Shown one piece after another: positions 7,785-16,325 of a stretch of DNA of 24,224 nucleotides. The stretch's first letter is position 1, and the number at the start of each line of letters is the position of its first letter. The notes beneath the pieces are model-generated. The model saw nothing but the letters and a program-made list of their open reading frames with translations. It was not told the DNA's origin and made no database searches. Source of the DNA: RGIG3528 sp964653855 (lineage in GTDB: Bacteria; Bacillota; Clostridia; Lachnospirales; Lachnospiraceae); the NCBI GenBank assembly GCA_964653855.1, contig CAZZFV010000033.1:1-24224 (forward strand), in the 5' to 3' direction. The position numbers and the translations under genes were made by a program.

Positions 7785-8792
7785 ATGGAAGAACAAAAAA
7801 TAGCCGTCCTGATAGACGGTGACAACATTTCGACAAAATATGCGGAACTTATAAAAGACGAAGCCGACAAATACGGCGACATAACCGTTTTCAGGCTATA
7901 CGGATCGCTAAATTCCCCAAATTTAAAACAGTGGTATCCGGTGATGCCGAAGTACGGAATAACGCCCGTTTTGCAGCTTTCCTACGCAAACAACAAAAGC
8001 ATAGCGGATCAGGCGCTCACAATCGACGCAATGGATATGCTTTACACACGCCAAATTGACATATTTTTCCTATGCACAAGCGACTCCGACTTCACAAAGC
8101 TTGCATACAGAATAAAAGAATCCGGAAAAACAATAATCGGAATGGGCGAAAAAAAGACGCCCGAATCGCTCGCACAGGCGTGCAACGAATTTAAGGTGCT
8201 TGAGCTCTTACTTAACGCGGAAAAGCCTGAAAACAAGGCTTTTGCTCAAATTTCGGGAGTACCGCAGTGCGACCGCGTGCTTTCCGAAAAGCCCCAGGAT
8301 TCCGCAACCGATGTGGGTATTGACGCGCCAAAAATATCGATTCCTTCGGAACACGAAATCGTACAGAAGATTTATGATTCGATAGATGACGACGGCGAAA
8401 ACCTTTCTTCGATCGGAAATGCGCTCAGAAAAAGCGTTCCGGGCTTTGACGTAAGATATTACAAATATAAGACGTTTTCGGCTCTCATAAAGGCGCATGC
8501 GGACATTTTTGAAATTAACGAAGACAAAGTACATTCGGTAATTACGATAAAACGTAAGGAAAAGGCGGAAGTTTCACAGCAAGGAAACGCGCTTCCGGTT
8601 ACAAACCGGGAATCCAAAAAAGAAATCGGGAAAAATTCCGGAAAAGCCGTAAAATCAGGAAAAGTCACAAAAGCTGCCGCCAAAAAAAATGCGAAATCCA
8701 AAAACAAAGCGCAAAATACAGGCGTAAAAAAGCCCGTGAGGCGAAAAAAAGGAAAACAGGAAAATAACGAAAATCAAAACATGAACAAATAA
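7785..8792 (+). CDS. NYN-domain putative ribonuclease with OST-HTH/LOTUS domain and basic tail
   Basis: A 335-residue cytoplasmic protein. Residues 1-140 form an NYN (PIN-like) nuclease domain: AVLIDGDNIS (Asp11, Asp13), KSIADQALTIDAMD (Asp75, Asp81) and CTSDSDF (Asp100, Asp102) supply the expected acidic metal-binding cluster. About 187-256 matches an OST-HTH/LOTUS fold (EHEIVQKIYDSI ... LRKSVPGFDVRYYKYKTFSA ... FEINE), an RNA-binding winged helix. The last 80 residues are Lys-rich and low in complexity, probably contacting nucleic acid. This resembles LabA/MARF1-type proteins widespread in bacteria with unknown targets. AAAGGA precedes the ATG. No terminator separates it from the symporter 58 bases downstream, so the two may be cotranscribed. 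Promoter not clear. Confidence 0.88.
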   Translation: MEEQKIAVLIDGDNISTKYAELIKDEADKYGDITVFRLYGSLNSPNLKQWYPVMPKYGITPVLQLSYANNKSIADQALTIDAMDMLYTRQIDIFFLCTSDSDFTKLAYRIKESGKTIIGMGEKKTPESLAQACNEFKVLELLLNAEKPENKAFAQISGVPQCDRVLSEKPQDSATDVGIDAPKISIPSEHEIVQKIYDSIDDDGENLSSIGNALRKSVPGFDVRYYKYKTFSALIKAHADIFEINEDKVHSVITIKRKEKAEVSQQGNALPVTNRESKKEIGKNSGKAVKSGKVTKAAAKKNAKSKNKAQNTGVKKPVRRKKGKQENNENQNMNK

Positions 8793-8850
8793 AATGATAC
8801 AAGGATCAAAAAACTAAATTGGGGAACAATTTACACTTTGGAGGAGAAAA

Positions 8851-10308
8851 ATGGGAGAACCCGTCAAAAACAACGAAGAACTTGAACTTATCAAAAAGGC
8901 AAGCGGCCTTAAAACACCCGAATACGTCGCATATGCGCTCGGAGACGCGGGCGGATGTCTTGTTTTCGGACTTGTGACATCGTTACTTCAAACATATTAC
9001 ACGGACGTTTTGATTTTGAGTCCGCTTTTCATAATGATTATGTTTGTTGTCGCAAGAATATGGGATGCGATAAACGACCCAATGATGGGAAGAATTTGCG
9101 ATACGGCGCGTGTTACTCGGTCCGGCCGCTATCGTGTATGGCTAAAAAGAGTGGCGCTGCCGCTTTCCGTGTCCGCGATTCTCATGTTCATAAAATTCCC
9201 GGGCTTCGGAAACGTGTCAAACAACCTTCCCGCCTATATTTATGCGACATTCACGTACATTCTTTTCGGAATGGTTTACACTGTACACCAGATTCCCTAC
9301 GGCTCACTCGCGTCCGTAATCACGCTTGACGTGCGCGAACGCTCTAAGCTTTCCGTATTCCGTGCTGTGGGTGCGGCACTCGGCAGCATGCCCGTAATGG
9401 TGCTTTCAATGCTTTGCTTTGTGACGGTCGACGGCAAATCAATCGTAAAATACAATGTTCTTTTGATCGGCGTAATCGTAATGTCCGCCTTATCGTTTAT
9501 ATGCCTGATGCTCGCTTATCGCGGCACAACGGAGCGCGTTAAAACGGAGCCTAAAGCCCACGTAAAGGGCGACGCAATGAGGTCACTTATGACAATCTTC
9601 AAAAACCGCTCGATGCTTGCGCTCTCTCTTGCCGCAATGATGCTTCTTGCGGGACAGATGTTCACGCAAAGCTACTATGTTTACCTTATCCGTTATTATT
9701 TCGGAAAAGGCGGAATATATGTGACTCTTCCCACGATACTCACCTATCTTCCGATGGCGATTTTGATGATTTTTACGCCGAAACTCGCAAAAAAGTACGG
9801 AAAAAAAGAAATCACCTCCGTCGGAATGGCTGTTGCCGCAATCGCAAACTTCGCGATGTTTTTCTTAAAAATGATTCCGGCGGAAAAGGCACTTATGCCG
9901 TTTATGATGCTTTGCCTCGTATCCGGCTTCGGTCTCAACTTCTTTGTGCTCCAGCTTTGGGCGATGGCAACGGACGCGATCGACGAAATCGAGGTTACAA
10001 CGGGAAGCCGTGACAACGGAACGGCATATTCGTTTTTAAACTTTTTCAGAAAGCTCGGCCAGGTAATCGCGGCAATCACCGTGAATGCGGCTCTTCTTGC
10101 GATGGGCTATTATGACACGGCAAAGGGCGGAACGTTTGTGTTCAGTACCGCCCAGCTTGACATCATGTATGTGCTCGCAACGCTTATCCCCGCGGTAATG
10201 TTTTTATTTATGGCAATTGTTCTCTTTGTTATGTATCCGCTTTCACGTAAAAAAGTGCTCGCTTTGCAAACAAAAAAGGAAGAACACCTTAAAACAAATC
10301 AATCATAA
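8851..10308 (+). CDS. GPH-family glycoside/pentoside/hexuronide:cation symporter
   Basis: A 485-residue polytopic membrane protein of the MelB/XylP type in the major facilitator superfamily; it imports a glycoside with Na+ or H+. The diagnostic ARIWDAINDPMMG is at 68-80, followed by TRSGRYRVWL at the 2-3 loop. About twelve hydrophobic segments follow, with a central hydrophilic loop (TERVKTEPKAHVKGDAM) between the halves and GSRDNGTAYSFLNFFRKLGQ in the late loop. A strong GGAGGAGAAAA site precedes the ATG. GH31 follows after 64 bases with no terminator, so the pair is probably a transport-plus-hydrolysis operon. The sugar is not predictable in detail; alpha-glucoside, alpha-galactoside or alpha-xyloside are options. 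Confidence 0.93.
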   Translation: MGEPVKNNEELELIKKASGLKTPEYVAYALGDAGGCLVFGLVTSLLQTYYTDVLILSPLFIMIMFVVARIWDAINDPMMGRICDTARVTRSGRYRVWLKRVALPLSVSAILMFIKFPGFGNVSNNLPAYIYATFTYILFGMVYTVHQIPYGSLASVITLDVRERSKLSVFRAVGAALGSMPVMVLSMLCFVTVDGKSIVKYNVLLIGVIVMSALSFICLMLAYRGTTERVKTEPKAHVKGDAMRSLMTIFKNRSMLALSLAAMMLLAGQMFTQSYYVYLIRYYFGKGGIYVTLPTILTYLPMAILMIFTPKLAKKYGKKEITSVGMAVAAIANFAMFFLKMIPAEKALMPFMMLCLVSGFGLNFFVLQLWAMATDAIDEIEVTTGSRDNGTAYSFLNFFRKLGQVIAAITVNAALLAMGYYDTAKGGTFVFSTAQLDIMYVLATLIPAVMFLFMAIVLFVMYPLSRKKVLALQTKKEEHLKTNQS

Positions 10309-10357
10309 ATCGCGAAAACATAAATCATAAAAAGCATAAATTCGTAAATCGCGAAAA
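10306..10357. repeat. 13-base direct repeat between symporter and GH31
   Basis: TAAATCGCGAAAA occurs at 10306-10318 (including the symporter stop) and again at 10345-10357, 39 bases apart, with further CATAAAT-like fragments between. The second copy sits just upstream of the GH31 ribosome binding site. It looks like a small local duplication; a function is not evident. Confidence 0.6.
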
Positions 10358-10372
10358 AGGCAGGTTCCACCA

Positions 10373-12658
10373 ATGAAATTTAACCACATGTTTCACCCCG
10401 ATCATCACACTTCTTCCGCTTTTTATTTTAAAAGCGAAGACATAAACATACGTCTCGATTTTTGTGAAAATATGGTGAGAGTTGCGATTTATCACGATAA
10501 CGATAAGCCGTTTCCCACATTTTCGGTGTGTCCCGACGACCAAATGCCCGAGCACGGACGAAACAGATTTTCCGTAAAAGGCTTCAGCCTTGTTGCACCG
10601 AAATACACGGAAAATCCCGACGAATACAGATTCGAATTTAAAAATTTAACCGTTTCCGTTATACCAAAAAACTTTGAAATGAGCTTTTTTGAAAACGGGA
10701 AGCTCCTCTTTAAGGACAGGGAATATATTGCGCACAATTATTCTGGCGAGCTCGGGCGCATGTCTTCACACTATGTCACGAGAGAAGAAGACGAAATGAT
10801 ATTCGGACTCGGCGACAAGACGGGTGACGTCAACAAAAACAAACGCTCTTTCCGCCTTGGGACATCCGACGCAATGGGCTTTGATGCGCGCTCATCCGAC
10901 CCTCTTTACAAACATATTCCCTTTTATATATGCGAAAATTCGGTCGGCTCATACGGAATTTATTATGACACATATTCCGACGGCGAATTTGATTTTGGGC
11001 GCGAAATAAACAATTATTACAGTCCTTTTAAGTCTTTTAAATGCGAAGACAGTGTTCTTTGCTATTATTGCTTTTTCGGTGACACGAAAGAGATTTTGAG
11101 GAATTTTTCCGCACTCACGGGGACTGATATGCTCCCGCCCGAGTGGACACTTAAGTATGCCGGCAGCACAATGGCATACACGGACGCTCCCGACACCGAA
11201 AAGCGTTTGCACGAATTTATAGACAAATGCAAAGAGTATGAAATCCACCCCGGCGGATTTTATCTGTCTTCGGGATATACCGAAATCGACAATAAGCGCT
11301 ATGTGTTTAACTGGAACCGTGACAAAATCCCGTCACCCGAGGGTTTAAGCGCCTTTTTCCGTGAAAACGGAATAGAATTTTTGCCGAATATAAAACCGTG
11401 CTTTTTGACAGATCATCCTTTGTATAAAAAAATTGCGGAAAACGGATGGTTTTTGAAAGATGCGGACGGCTCACCCGCCGTATTCCCTTTTTGGGGAGGA
11501 ATGGGAAGCTACCTTGATTTTACCGATCCCGCTGCCGCCGATTTTTGGACGGAATGCGTAAAGCGAGAGCTTGTGGACAAAGGATACCTTTCCACCTGGA
11601 ACGACAACAACGAATACGACATAAATTCGGATGATGTGTACGCATGCGGATTCGGAAACAAAATAAAGGCAAAGCTCATAAAGCCTCTGTTTTCTTACCT
11701 CATGACAAGGGCAAGCCTTGCCGCTGTGCCGGACTATACCCGCAAAAATGCGGTATCGCGCTGCTTTATGACGGGAGCCTCACGCCTTGCCTCCACATGG
11801 ACGGGCGACAACCGCACAAGCTTTTCTGATTTCCGCTACAATCACAAAATGGCAATGACGATGTCACTCAGCGGAATATACAACTTCGGTCAGGATATCG
11901 GCGGATTTGCGGGAGAAAAGCCGTCACCGGAGCTCTTTTTACGCTGGATTCAATACGGAATTTTTACGCCCAGATTTGTGCTCCACTCGTGGAACACGGA
12001 CGGCTCGTCAAATATGCCATGGCTTTATCCGGAGCTTAAAAACACAGTCACGATGCTCTTTAAATTCCGTGAAAAGTTTATTCCATATCTTTATGACAGC
12101 ATAAAGAAAAGCATACTTACGCATCTGCCCGTGATTTACCCGGTTTTCCTAAATTACCCGGGATATCCCGCGGAAAGCGACTCGTTCTTTTTCGGCGACA
12201 GCATACTTGTGACTCCCGTTTTTGACGAAGGAAAAACAACCGTCACCACCTACCTTCCGTATACAAACGGCGGCTGGTACGGGGAAAAAGGCGTTCTTTC
12301 CCTTGCAGACGGACGCAAAAAATTCAAAAAAGGCGAAATACTTGCCACAACCGAAGAATGTACAATATACGACAAGCCGATATATTATATAAAGGGCGGC
12401 TCGATAATTCGCTATCCGGACATGTATGTGCTTTACCCGCTTGAAACAGGCGAATTTACGGAAGAATTTATTCCGGATGACGGCATATCGAAGATTGACC
12501 TTAAAAACGCAAAAAAAATCACATTTCATGTGAAATGTGATAAAAAAGCCGTGGACGTACGAATTGTAAACGAAAGCGGTTCGGAATTGCTCCCTTTTTA
12601 TGTGCATGACAGATATGAGAGGGAAACAACCGTACGTGAGCAAAAGTATTGCTTATAG
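10373..12658 (+). CDS. Glycoside hydrolase family 31 (alpha-glucosidase/alpha-xylosidase type)
   Basis: A 761-residue retaining alpha-glycosidase without a signal peptide, hence cytoplasmic. It has an N-terminal beta-sandwich (about 1-250), a catalytic barrel (about 255-580) and C-terminal beta domains. The nucleophile is Asp411 in WNDNNE, matching the GH31 W-x-D-x-N-E motif. The acid/base is Asp479 in WTGDN, and HSWN at 538-541 fits the conserved active-site His. An AAGGCAGG site precedes the ATG. It follows the GPH symporter and probably acts on the sugar imported by it or by the ABC system. The exact linkage (alpha-glucose, xylose or galactose) needs subfamily phylogeny. The stop is only 16 bases from the convergent 12675-13220 gene. 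Confidence 0.93.
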   Translation: MKFNHMFHPDHHTSSAFYFKSEDINIRLDFCENMVRVAIYHDNDKPFPTFSVCPDDQMPEHGRNRFSVKGFSLVAPKYTENPDEYRFEFKNLTVSVIPKNFEMSFFENGKLLFKDREYIAHNYSGELGRMSSHYVTREEDEMIFGLGDKTGDVNKNKRSFRLGTSDAMGFDARSSDPLYKHIPFYICENSVGSYGIYYDTYSDGEFDFGREINNYYSPFKSFKCEDSVLCYYCFFGDTKEILRNFSALTGTDMLPPEWTLKYAGSTMAYTDAPDTEKRLHEFIDKCKEYEIHPGGFYLSSGYTEIDNKRYVFNWNRDKIPSPEGLSAFFRENGIEFLPNIKPCFLTDHPLYKKIAENGWFLKDADGSPAVFPFWGGMGSYLDFTDPAAADFWTECVKRELVDKGYLSTWNDNNEYDINSDDVYACGFGNKIKAKLIKPLFSYLMTRASLAAVPDYTRKNAVSRCFMTGASRLASTWTGDNRTSFSDFRYNHKMAMTMSLSGIYNFGQDIGGFAGEKPSPELFLRWIQYGIFTPRFVLHSWNTDGSSNMPWLYPELKNTVTMLFKFREKFIPYLYDSIKKSILTHLPVIYPVFLNYPGYPAESDSFFFGDSILVTPVFDEGKTTVTTYLPYTNGGWYGEKGVLSLADGRKKFKKGEILATTEECTIYDKPIYYIKGGSIIRYPDMYVLYPLETGEFTEEFIPDDGISKIDLKNAKKITFHVKCDKKAVDVRIVNESGSELLPFYVHDRYERETTVREQKYCL
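12518..12541 (-). terminator. Perfect dyad with U tract inside GH31, candidate terminator for the convergent gene
   Basis: The arms ATCACATTTCA and TGAAATGTGAT (11 bp, two-base centre) form a perfect dyad. Read on the minus strand, the hairpin runs straight into eight T residues (12517-12510). It is about 130 bases past the stop of the minus-strand phosphodiesterase gene, while on the plus strand it encodes GH31 residues KITFHVKCDK. The very short loop would need a few closing pairs to open. A binding site for a dimeric regulator is the alternative. Confidence 0.5.
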
Positions 12659-12674
12659 GATTTCATGTTTCCCG

Positions 12675-13220
12675 TTACCTGACCTCATACGTTTTTATCG
12701 TATTTCCGTCAAGATCCTTCCACACAAACGACTTTTCGTCGTAAATCATGTATCCGTGGTGGGAATTTTGCTTGGGGATGGACACGGAACCCGGATTCAT
12801 ATAAACATAATTTTCGTGAATCTCGCAAGCCGGCACGTGAGTGTGACCTGTGAGCAAAATATCTCCTGTCTTAAGCGGCGGGAGTTTTTTTTCGTTAAAA
12901 AGATGTCCGTGCGTCGCAAAAATAATGTTTTTGCCCATCGAAACAATCGCGTAATCCGCCATTACGGGGAATTCAAGAACCATTTGGTCGACTTCCGCCT
13001 CGCAATTTCCCCTGACGCACATTATGTCATCCTTACGCTCGTTTAAAAGCGCAATCACGCCTTTGGGATTGTGACCGTCAGGCAAATTGTTACGCGGCCC
13101 GTGATAAAGAAGGTCACCGAGAAGCAAAAGTCTCTCCGCCTGCTCCCTGTCATAACACTCAAGCATCTTTTTACAATAAAACTCGGAACCGTGAATATCC
13201 GATGCGATAAACAGCTTCAT
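12675..13220 (-). CDS. yfcE: YfcE/MJ0936-family metallophosphodiesterase
   Basis: A 181-residue calcineurin-like phosphoesterase, a cytoplasmic dimetal phosphodiesterase of unknown natural substrate. All metal and active-site motifs are present: SDIHGS (Asp8, His10), LLGDLLYHGPRN (Asp36), RGNCE (Asn72), THGH (His104, His106) and TGHTHVP (His126, His128). The GPRN...GHNPKG loop is typical of YfcE. The start at 13220 has GGGGGT upstream. It has its own promoter and is convergent with GH31 with a 16-base gap and no terminator in the gap. Length is normal for the family. Confidence 0.94.
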   Translation of the reverse strand: MKLFIASDIHGSEFYCKKMLECYDREQAERLLLLGDLLYHGPRNNLPDGHNPKGVIALLNERKDDIMCVRGNCEAEVDQMVLEFPVMADYAIVSMGKNIIFATHGHLFNEKKLPPLKTGDILLTGHTHVPACEIHENYVYMNPGSVSIPKQNSHHGYMIYDEKSFVWKDLDGNTIKTYEVR

Positions 13221-13248
13221 GGATTTTACCCCCAGATAAATTTATGTC

Positions 13249-13277
13249 ATTATATAAAAACGTCCGTGTATACGCAA
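13249..13277 (-). promoter_or_regulatory. Promoter for the yfcE-like gene
   Basis: A perfect -10 TATAAT (13254-13249) lies 17 bases from a weaker -35 TTGCGT (13277-13272). Start of transcription would be near 13242, giving a 22-base leader. Confidence 0.6.
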
Positions 13278-13313
13278 GTTTTTTGTTACGTTATAAATGC
13301 CCCTTAAACAACA

Positions 13314-13346
13314 ATGTTGAGGCCAAAAATTATTTGACCTCAACAT
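13314..13346 (-). terminator. Terminator after the chemotaxis receptor gene
   Basis: A 14-bp stem (ATGTTGAGGTCAAA with TTTGGCCTCAACAT on the minus strand, one G-U pair) and a five-base loop are followed by TGTTGTTT. It lies about 30 bases past the receptor stop. The outer arm shares 16 identical bases with 1534-1549. Confidence 0.7.
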
Positions 13347-13376
13347 CAATAAAACAAAGGAGAAAGTTTAACTCGC

Positions 13377-15752
13377 TTACAGTTTCATACGTGCAACGGC
13401 AGTCTTAAGGTTGTCCGTGCTTGCCTTAACGCTGTCCATGTTGCCCGATACATTTGCGGAAAGCTTAACCATATCGTTGGTGTTGGAAGCGATTTCCGTA
13501 ACGTTTACGGCGCCTTCGTTGCTGGCTTCGGCAATACCGTCAACGGCAGATGCCATGACATCCATAGCCTCGGAAAGCTTGCCTGTTTCGTCGGAAATTG
13601 CGTTAACCATCTTCTTGATGTCTTCGGCGTCATTGTAGTATTGACGGCTGAGATCAACCATTCCGTTGTAGTCTTCCTTGATATCGGTTTCGATAAACTT
13701 AACCGTTTCTTCGGAGTTTGCGGCAAGTCCGTTAACCGCATCTATAACATTCTTTGTAACTTCCTGAATTACTTCGACGGTCTTCTTTGTGTTTTCGGCA
13801 AGAGCTCTGATTTCGTCGGCAACCACGGCAAATCCGCGTCCGGCTTCTCCCGCACGTGCTGCCTCGATTGATGCGTTAAGCGCAAGCAGGTTTGTCTTTG
13901 AGGAAATCGAAAGAATTGCGTCCGAAAGCTCCGAAATCTTGTTTACTTCCTTGGAGTTTTCGATTGCTTCCTTAAGTCTTTCACCTATAACCGCCGTCTG
14001 CTCTTCAATCTTTGTCTGCGACTTGACGGCATTTTCTCTTAAGCCGCCCGCACGAACATTGATATCCTGTGCCATCTTTAAGCCGTCCTTTGTCGCATCG
14101 TCGATTTCACCGATTGACTTGTTGACGGTATCCACGTTTTCACGAATCATTGCCGCACTTGCGGATGTTTCTTCCATGCCTGCGGCACAGTCTTCGGTAA
14201 GCGAGTTAACCTTGTTTACACCGGAATTGAGCGTATTAAGATTTCCGACCGCTCCCGCGATATTTGTGTTAACCGCATCCGTTTCTTTCTTGATATCGGT
14301 AAGAAGTTCCTGAATGAGCTCGTGCATCTTGTCAAGCGATCGCGCCAGAACACCCGTCTCATCCGTTCTCTTCTTGACTTTTTCGTCGACAGCCTTTGTG
14401 AAATCCGCATTTCCGTAATCGTCAAGCACCGCAACGCATGCCGCAAGGGGCTTTGTGATACTTCTTGCAACGGTAAACGCAAGCGGAACAACAAGTACAC
14501 CGCCGCCAATAGCAAAGTAGATAATTACCTTTATAACCGTATTTTGTGCCTGGTTAAAGTTTGCTTCGGTCATAAAGAGAATTGCGATAAATTCTCCGTT
14601 ATTTACAAACGAGCCCACAAACGACAATCCCGAATTCGTAAACGCAACCTGTCCGCTTTCTGCGGCCGCTGCCTGCTCATACATCGTTGCATACTGTCCG
14701 CCGATGTCCTTCAAATTAACAACCGTGCCGTCTGCATCGCCCATTCCCGCAATCGCATTTCCGTTTACGTCAAGGAACAATGCGTTATATGTTGTGTCGT
14801 CAATGCTTTCGAGAAGCTTGTCGGAGAATGTTGCAACATTAAGTGAAAAGTTGATTGCACCGATGAATTCACCGTTTTCGTCCGTAACGGCATAAGCAAT
14901 AACATAGATTGCCGTCTGGTCCATGGGTGAAACGCTGTATGTTACATAAGAGCCGTTGTTTTGGCATCCGAGGAACCATTCCTGCTCGATGGCTCCGCCT
15001 TCGTCGGGCTTTTCGGGTATGCCGGTCATGTCACCTTCGGTGCCTTCTGTACCTTCCATACCCTCGACACCGGTAACGCCCTCGAGGCCTTCCATGCCTT
15101 CCATGCCTTCCATGCCTTCCATGCCTTCTCCGCCGCCCTGAGGCTCGCCGAACATGCCGTTCTTACCCATTATAAGAACGTTTTCATAGAATCCGTCTTC
15201 CTGCATGTTCTTGATTGAAGTGAGGTATGTGTTTATGTTTGCGGCAGCCTCCTCATCATAGGAGCCCGTTTCCGCATAAATCTTAAGATTTTCGACAATA
15301 TAAGGATCGACAACGAGAGCTTTTACGATTGCCTCCTGCTCGGAAATGATATTGTCCATCTCGGTAAGCTTTTCGTCCGCAATCTGCTGAAGGCTCGAAT
15401 AGTTTGTCGCATTAAACTTCATCTTTACGGCCTCGGCCACAACGACACCGACCGCAAGAAGCGGGATAAGTATACAAACAACCGAAAGCACGACAATCTT
15501 TGCGAATATGCCGAACTTAACTTCCCTTGCCTGACGCTTTAATTGCTTTTGCTCGGTTTCGTACTCGTTCTTTCTCTTTTCAAATTCCTGCTTAGCATCC
15601 TCGCGGCGCTTGTCCATATCGGCTTTAAACTTTTCTTCCGATTCCTTGCGGCGCTGTTCCATTTCGGCACGCTTCTTTGCCGCTTCTTCTCTCATTTTTG
15701 CGGCATATTCCATGCTCTTGTTGGTGTTTGAAGGTTTATTTTCCGATGCCAT
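13377..15752 (-). CDS. Methyl-accepting chemotaxis protein with charged N-terminal coil and Gly-Met-Glu sensor insertion
   Basis: A transmembrane chemoreceptor of 791 residues. The ATG at 15752 is chosen because AAGGAGG precedes it; an in-frame ATG at 15794 lacks this. In order: a cytoplasmic, very charged predicted coiled coil (about 14-78, rich in Glu, Lys, Arg), TM1 (80-108), an extracellular Cache-like sensor (about 110-405), TM2 (406-428), HAMP (430-482) and a methylation/signalling helix bundle. The conserved hairpin tip is KTNLLALNASIEAARAGEAG at about 619-638. No CheR-binding pentapeptide is seen at the end (ARMKL). A low-complexity EGM repeat (206-244) interrupts the sensor. The long N-terminal coil before TM1 is unusual. 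The ligand is unknown. The gene has its own promoter and terminator. Confidence 0.94.
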   Translation of the reverse strand: MASENKPSNTNKSMEYAAKMREEAAKKRAEMEQRRKESEEKFKADMDKRREDAKQEFEKRKNEYETEQKQLKRQAREVKFGIFAKIVVLSVVCILIPLLAVGVVVAEAVKMKFNATNYSSLQQIADEKLTEMDNIISEQEAIVKALVVDPYIVENLKIYAETGSYDEEAAANINTYLTSIKNMQEDGFYENVLIMGKNGMFGEPQGGGEGMEGMEGMEGMEGLEGVTGVEGMEGTEGTEGDMTGIPEKPDEGGAIEQEWFLGCQNNGSYVTYSVSPMDQTAIYVIAYAVTDENGEFIGAINFSLNVATFSDKLLESIDDTTYNALFLDVNGNAIAGMGDADGTVVNLKDIGGQYATMYEQAAAAESGQVAFTNSGLSFVGSFVNNGEFIAILFMTEANFNQAQNTVIKVIIYFAIGGGVLVVPLAFTVARSITKPLAACVAVLDDYGNADFTKAVDEKVKKRTDETGVLARSLDKMHELIQELLTDIKKETDAVNTNIAGAVGNLNTLNSGVNKVNSLTEDCAAGMEETSASAAMIRENVDTVNKSIGEIDDATKDGLKMAQDINVRAGGLRENAVKSQTKIEEQTAVIGERLKEAIENSKEVNKISELSDAILSISSKTNLLALNASIEAARAGEAGRGFAVVADEIRALAENTKKTVEVIQEVTKNVIDAVNGLAANSEETVKFIETDIKEDYNGMVDLSRQYYNDAEDIKKMVNAISDETGKLSEAMDVMASAVDGIAEASNEGAVNVTEIASNTNDMVKLSANVSGNMDSVKASTDNLKTAVARMKL
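15021..15134 (-). repeat. In-frame tandem repeat encoding (Gly-Met-Glu)n within the receptor sensor
   Basis: About a dozen 9-base units encode EGM, EGL, EGV and EGT triplets over 38 residues. The four EGM units at 15086-15128 are almost identical in DNA (GAAGGCATG). This makes the stretch prone to length change by slippage. It lies between two sensor segments (FGEPQGG before; PEKPDEGG after), so it should be exposed outside the cell. Confidence 0.85.
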
Positions 15753-15814
15753 CTGACTTCCTCCTTGATGTTTATACTCATGTAAAAACAACACTTATTC
15801 GTTAATTTTGTGTC

Positions 15815-15843
15815 ATTATACAACCTGAGAAAAATCATTTCAA
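15815..15843 (-). promoter_or_regulatory. Promoter for the chemotaxis receptor gene
   Basis: -35 TTGAAA (15843-15838) and -10 TATAAT (15820-15815) with a 17-base spacer on the minus strand. This is a housekeeping-type promoter; no sigma-28 (TAAA...CCGATAA) pattern was noticed. Confidence 0.78.
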
Positions 15844-15938
15844 CGAAAGTCAAAATACTTATTGTTTTGTTTATAAAAAATACAGAATTTTTAACATCGG
15901 GCATGTATGGTGGGGTGAAAAGCGCGTAGGGCGAGGAA

Positions 15939-15974
15939 TAAAAAAATCCCATATATCCTTTACGACATTATGGG
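15939..15974 (-). terminator. Terminator after the DUF4160/DUF2442 pair
   Basis: On the minus strand, CCCATA (15974-15969) pairs with TATGGG (15953-15948), followed by ATTTTTTTATT. The stem is short with a long loop, so efficiency is uncertain. An outer inverted repeat GCGTAGGG/CCCTACGC (15923-15930 with about 16004-16011) surrounds it. Confidence 0.5.
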
Positions 15975-16006
15975 AAAAATTTTATTCACATGCTCTCAAA
16001 AATCCC

Positions 16007-16303
16007 CTACGCATATTGATGCGTCGGATAAGGAAAGCTGTTTTTGTACATATACTCGGGTGCGCAATCGATTTCCTCATCGTCCCATGTGACAACACCG
16101 TCGGAAATTTTGCAATTTTTAAAAATTTTTTCATCACACAAAGGCTTGAATGCAGGCCCCGTCAATATCGAAGCATCAAAAAGTCTCCGCTCTCCGGTAG
16201 AAAATGTCAATATCATCATCATATCATCAAGCGGTTTGGCATCAACAATCGTTACCGAATCCGGCATTTCACTTGCATAAACGATTCCGTTCAAAATATA
16301 CAT
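16007..16303 (-). CDS. DUF2442-family small protein
   Basis: A 98-residue protein of unknown function. The core TIVDAKPLDDMMMILTFSTGERRLFDASIL followed by AFKPLCDEKIFKNCKISDGVVTWDDEEIDCAPEYMY matches the DUF2442 pattern by recall. The start at 16303 is preferred over an ATG five codons upstream because GGAGG lies eight bases before it. It follows the DUF4160 gene by 22 bases. The two families recur together in bacterial genomes and have been suggested as toxin-antitoxin-like pairs, but neither activity nor mechanism is established here. Confidence 0.85.
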   Translation of the reverse strand: MYILNGIVYASEMPDSVTIVDAKPLDDMMMILTFSTGERRLFDASILTGPAFKPLCDEKIFKNCKISDGVVTWDDEEIDCAPEYMYKNSFPYPTHQYA

Positions 16304-16325
16304 AACAAATACCTCCAAATCTATA

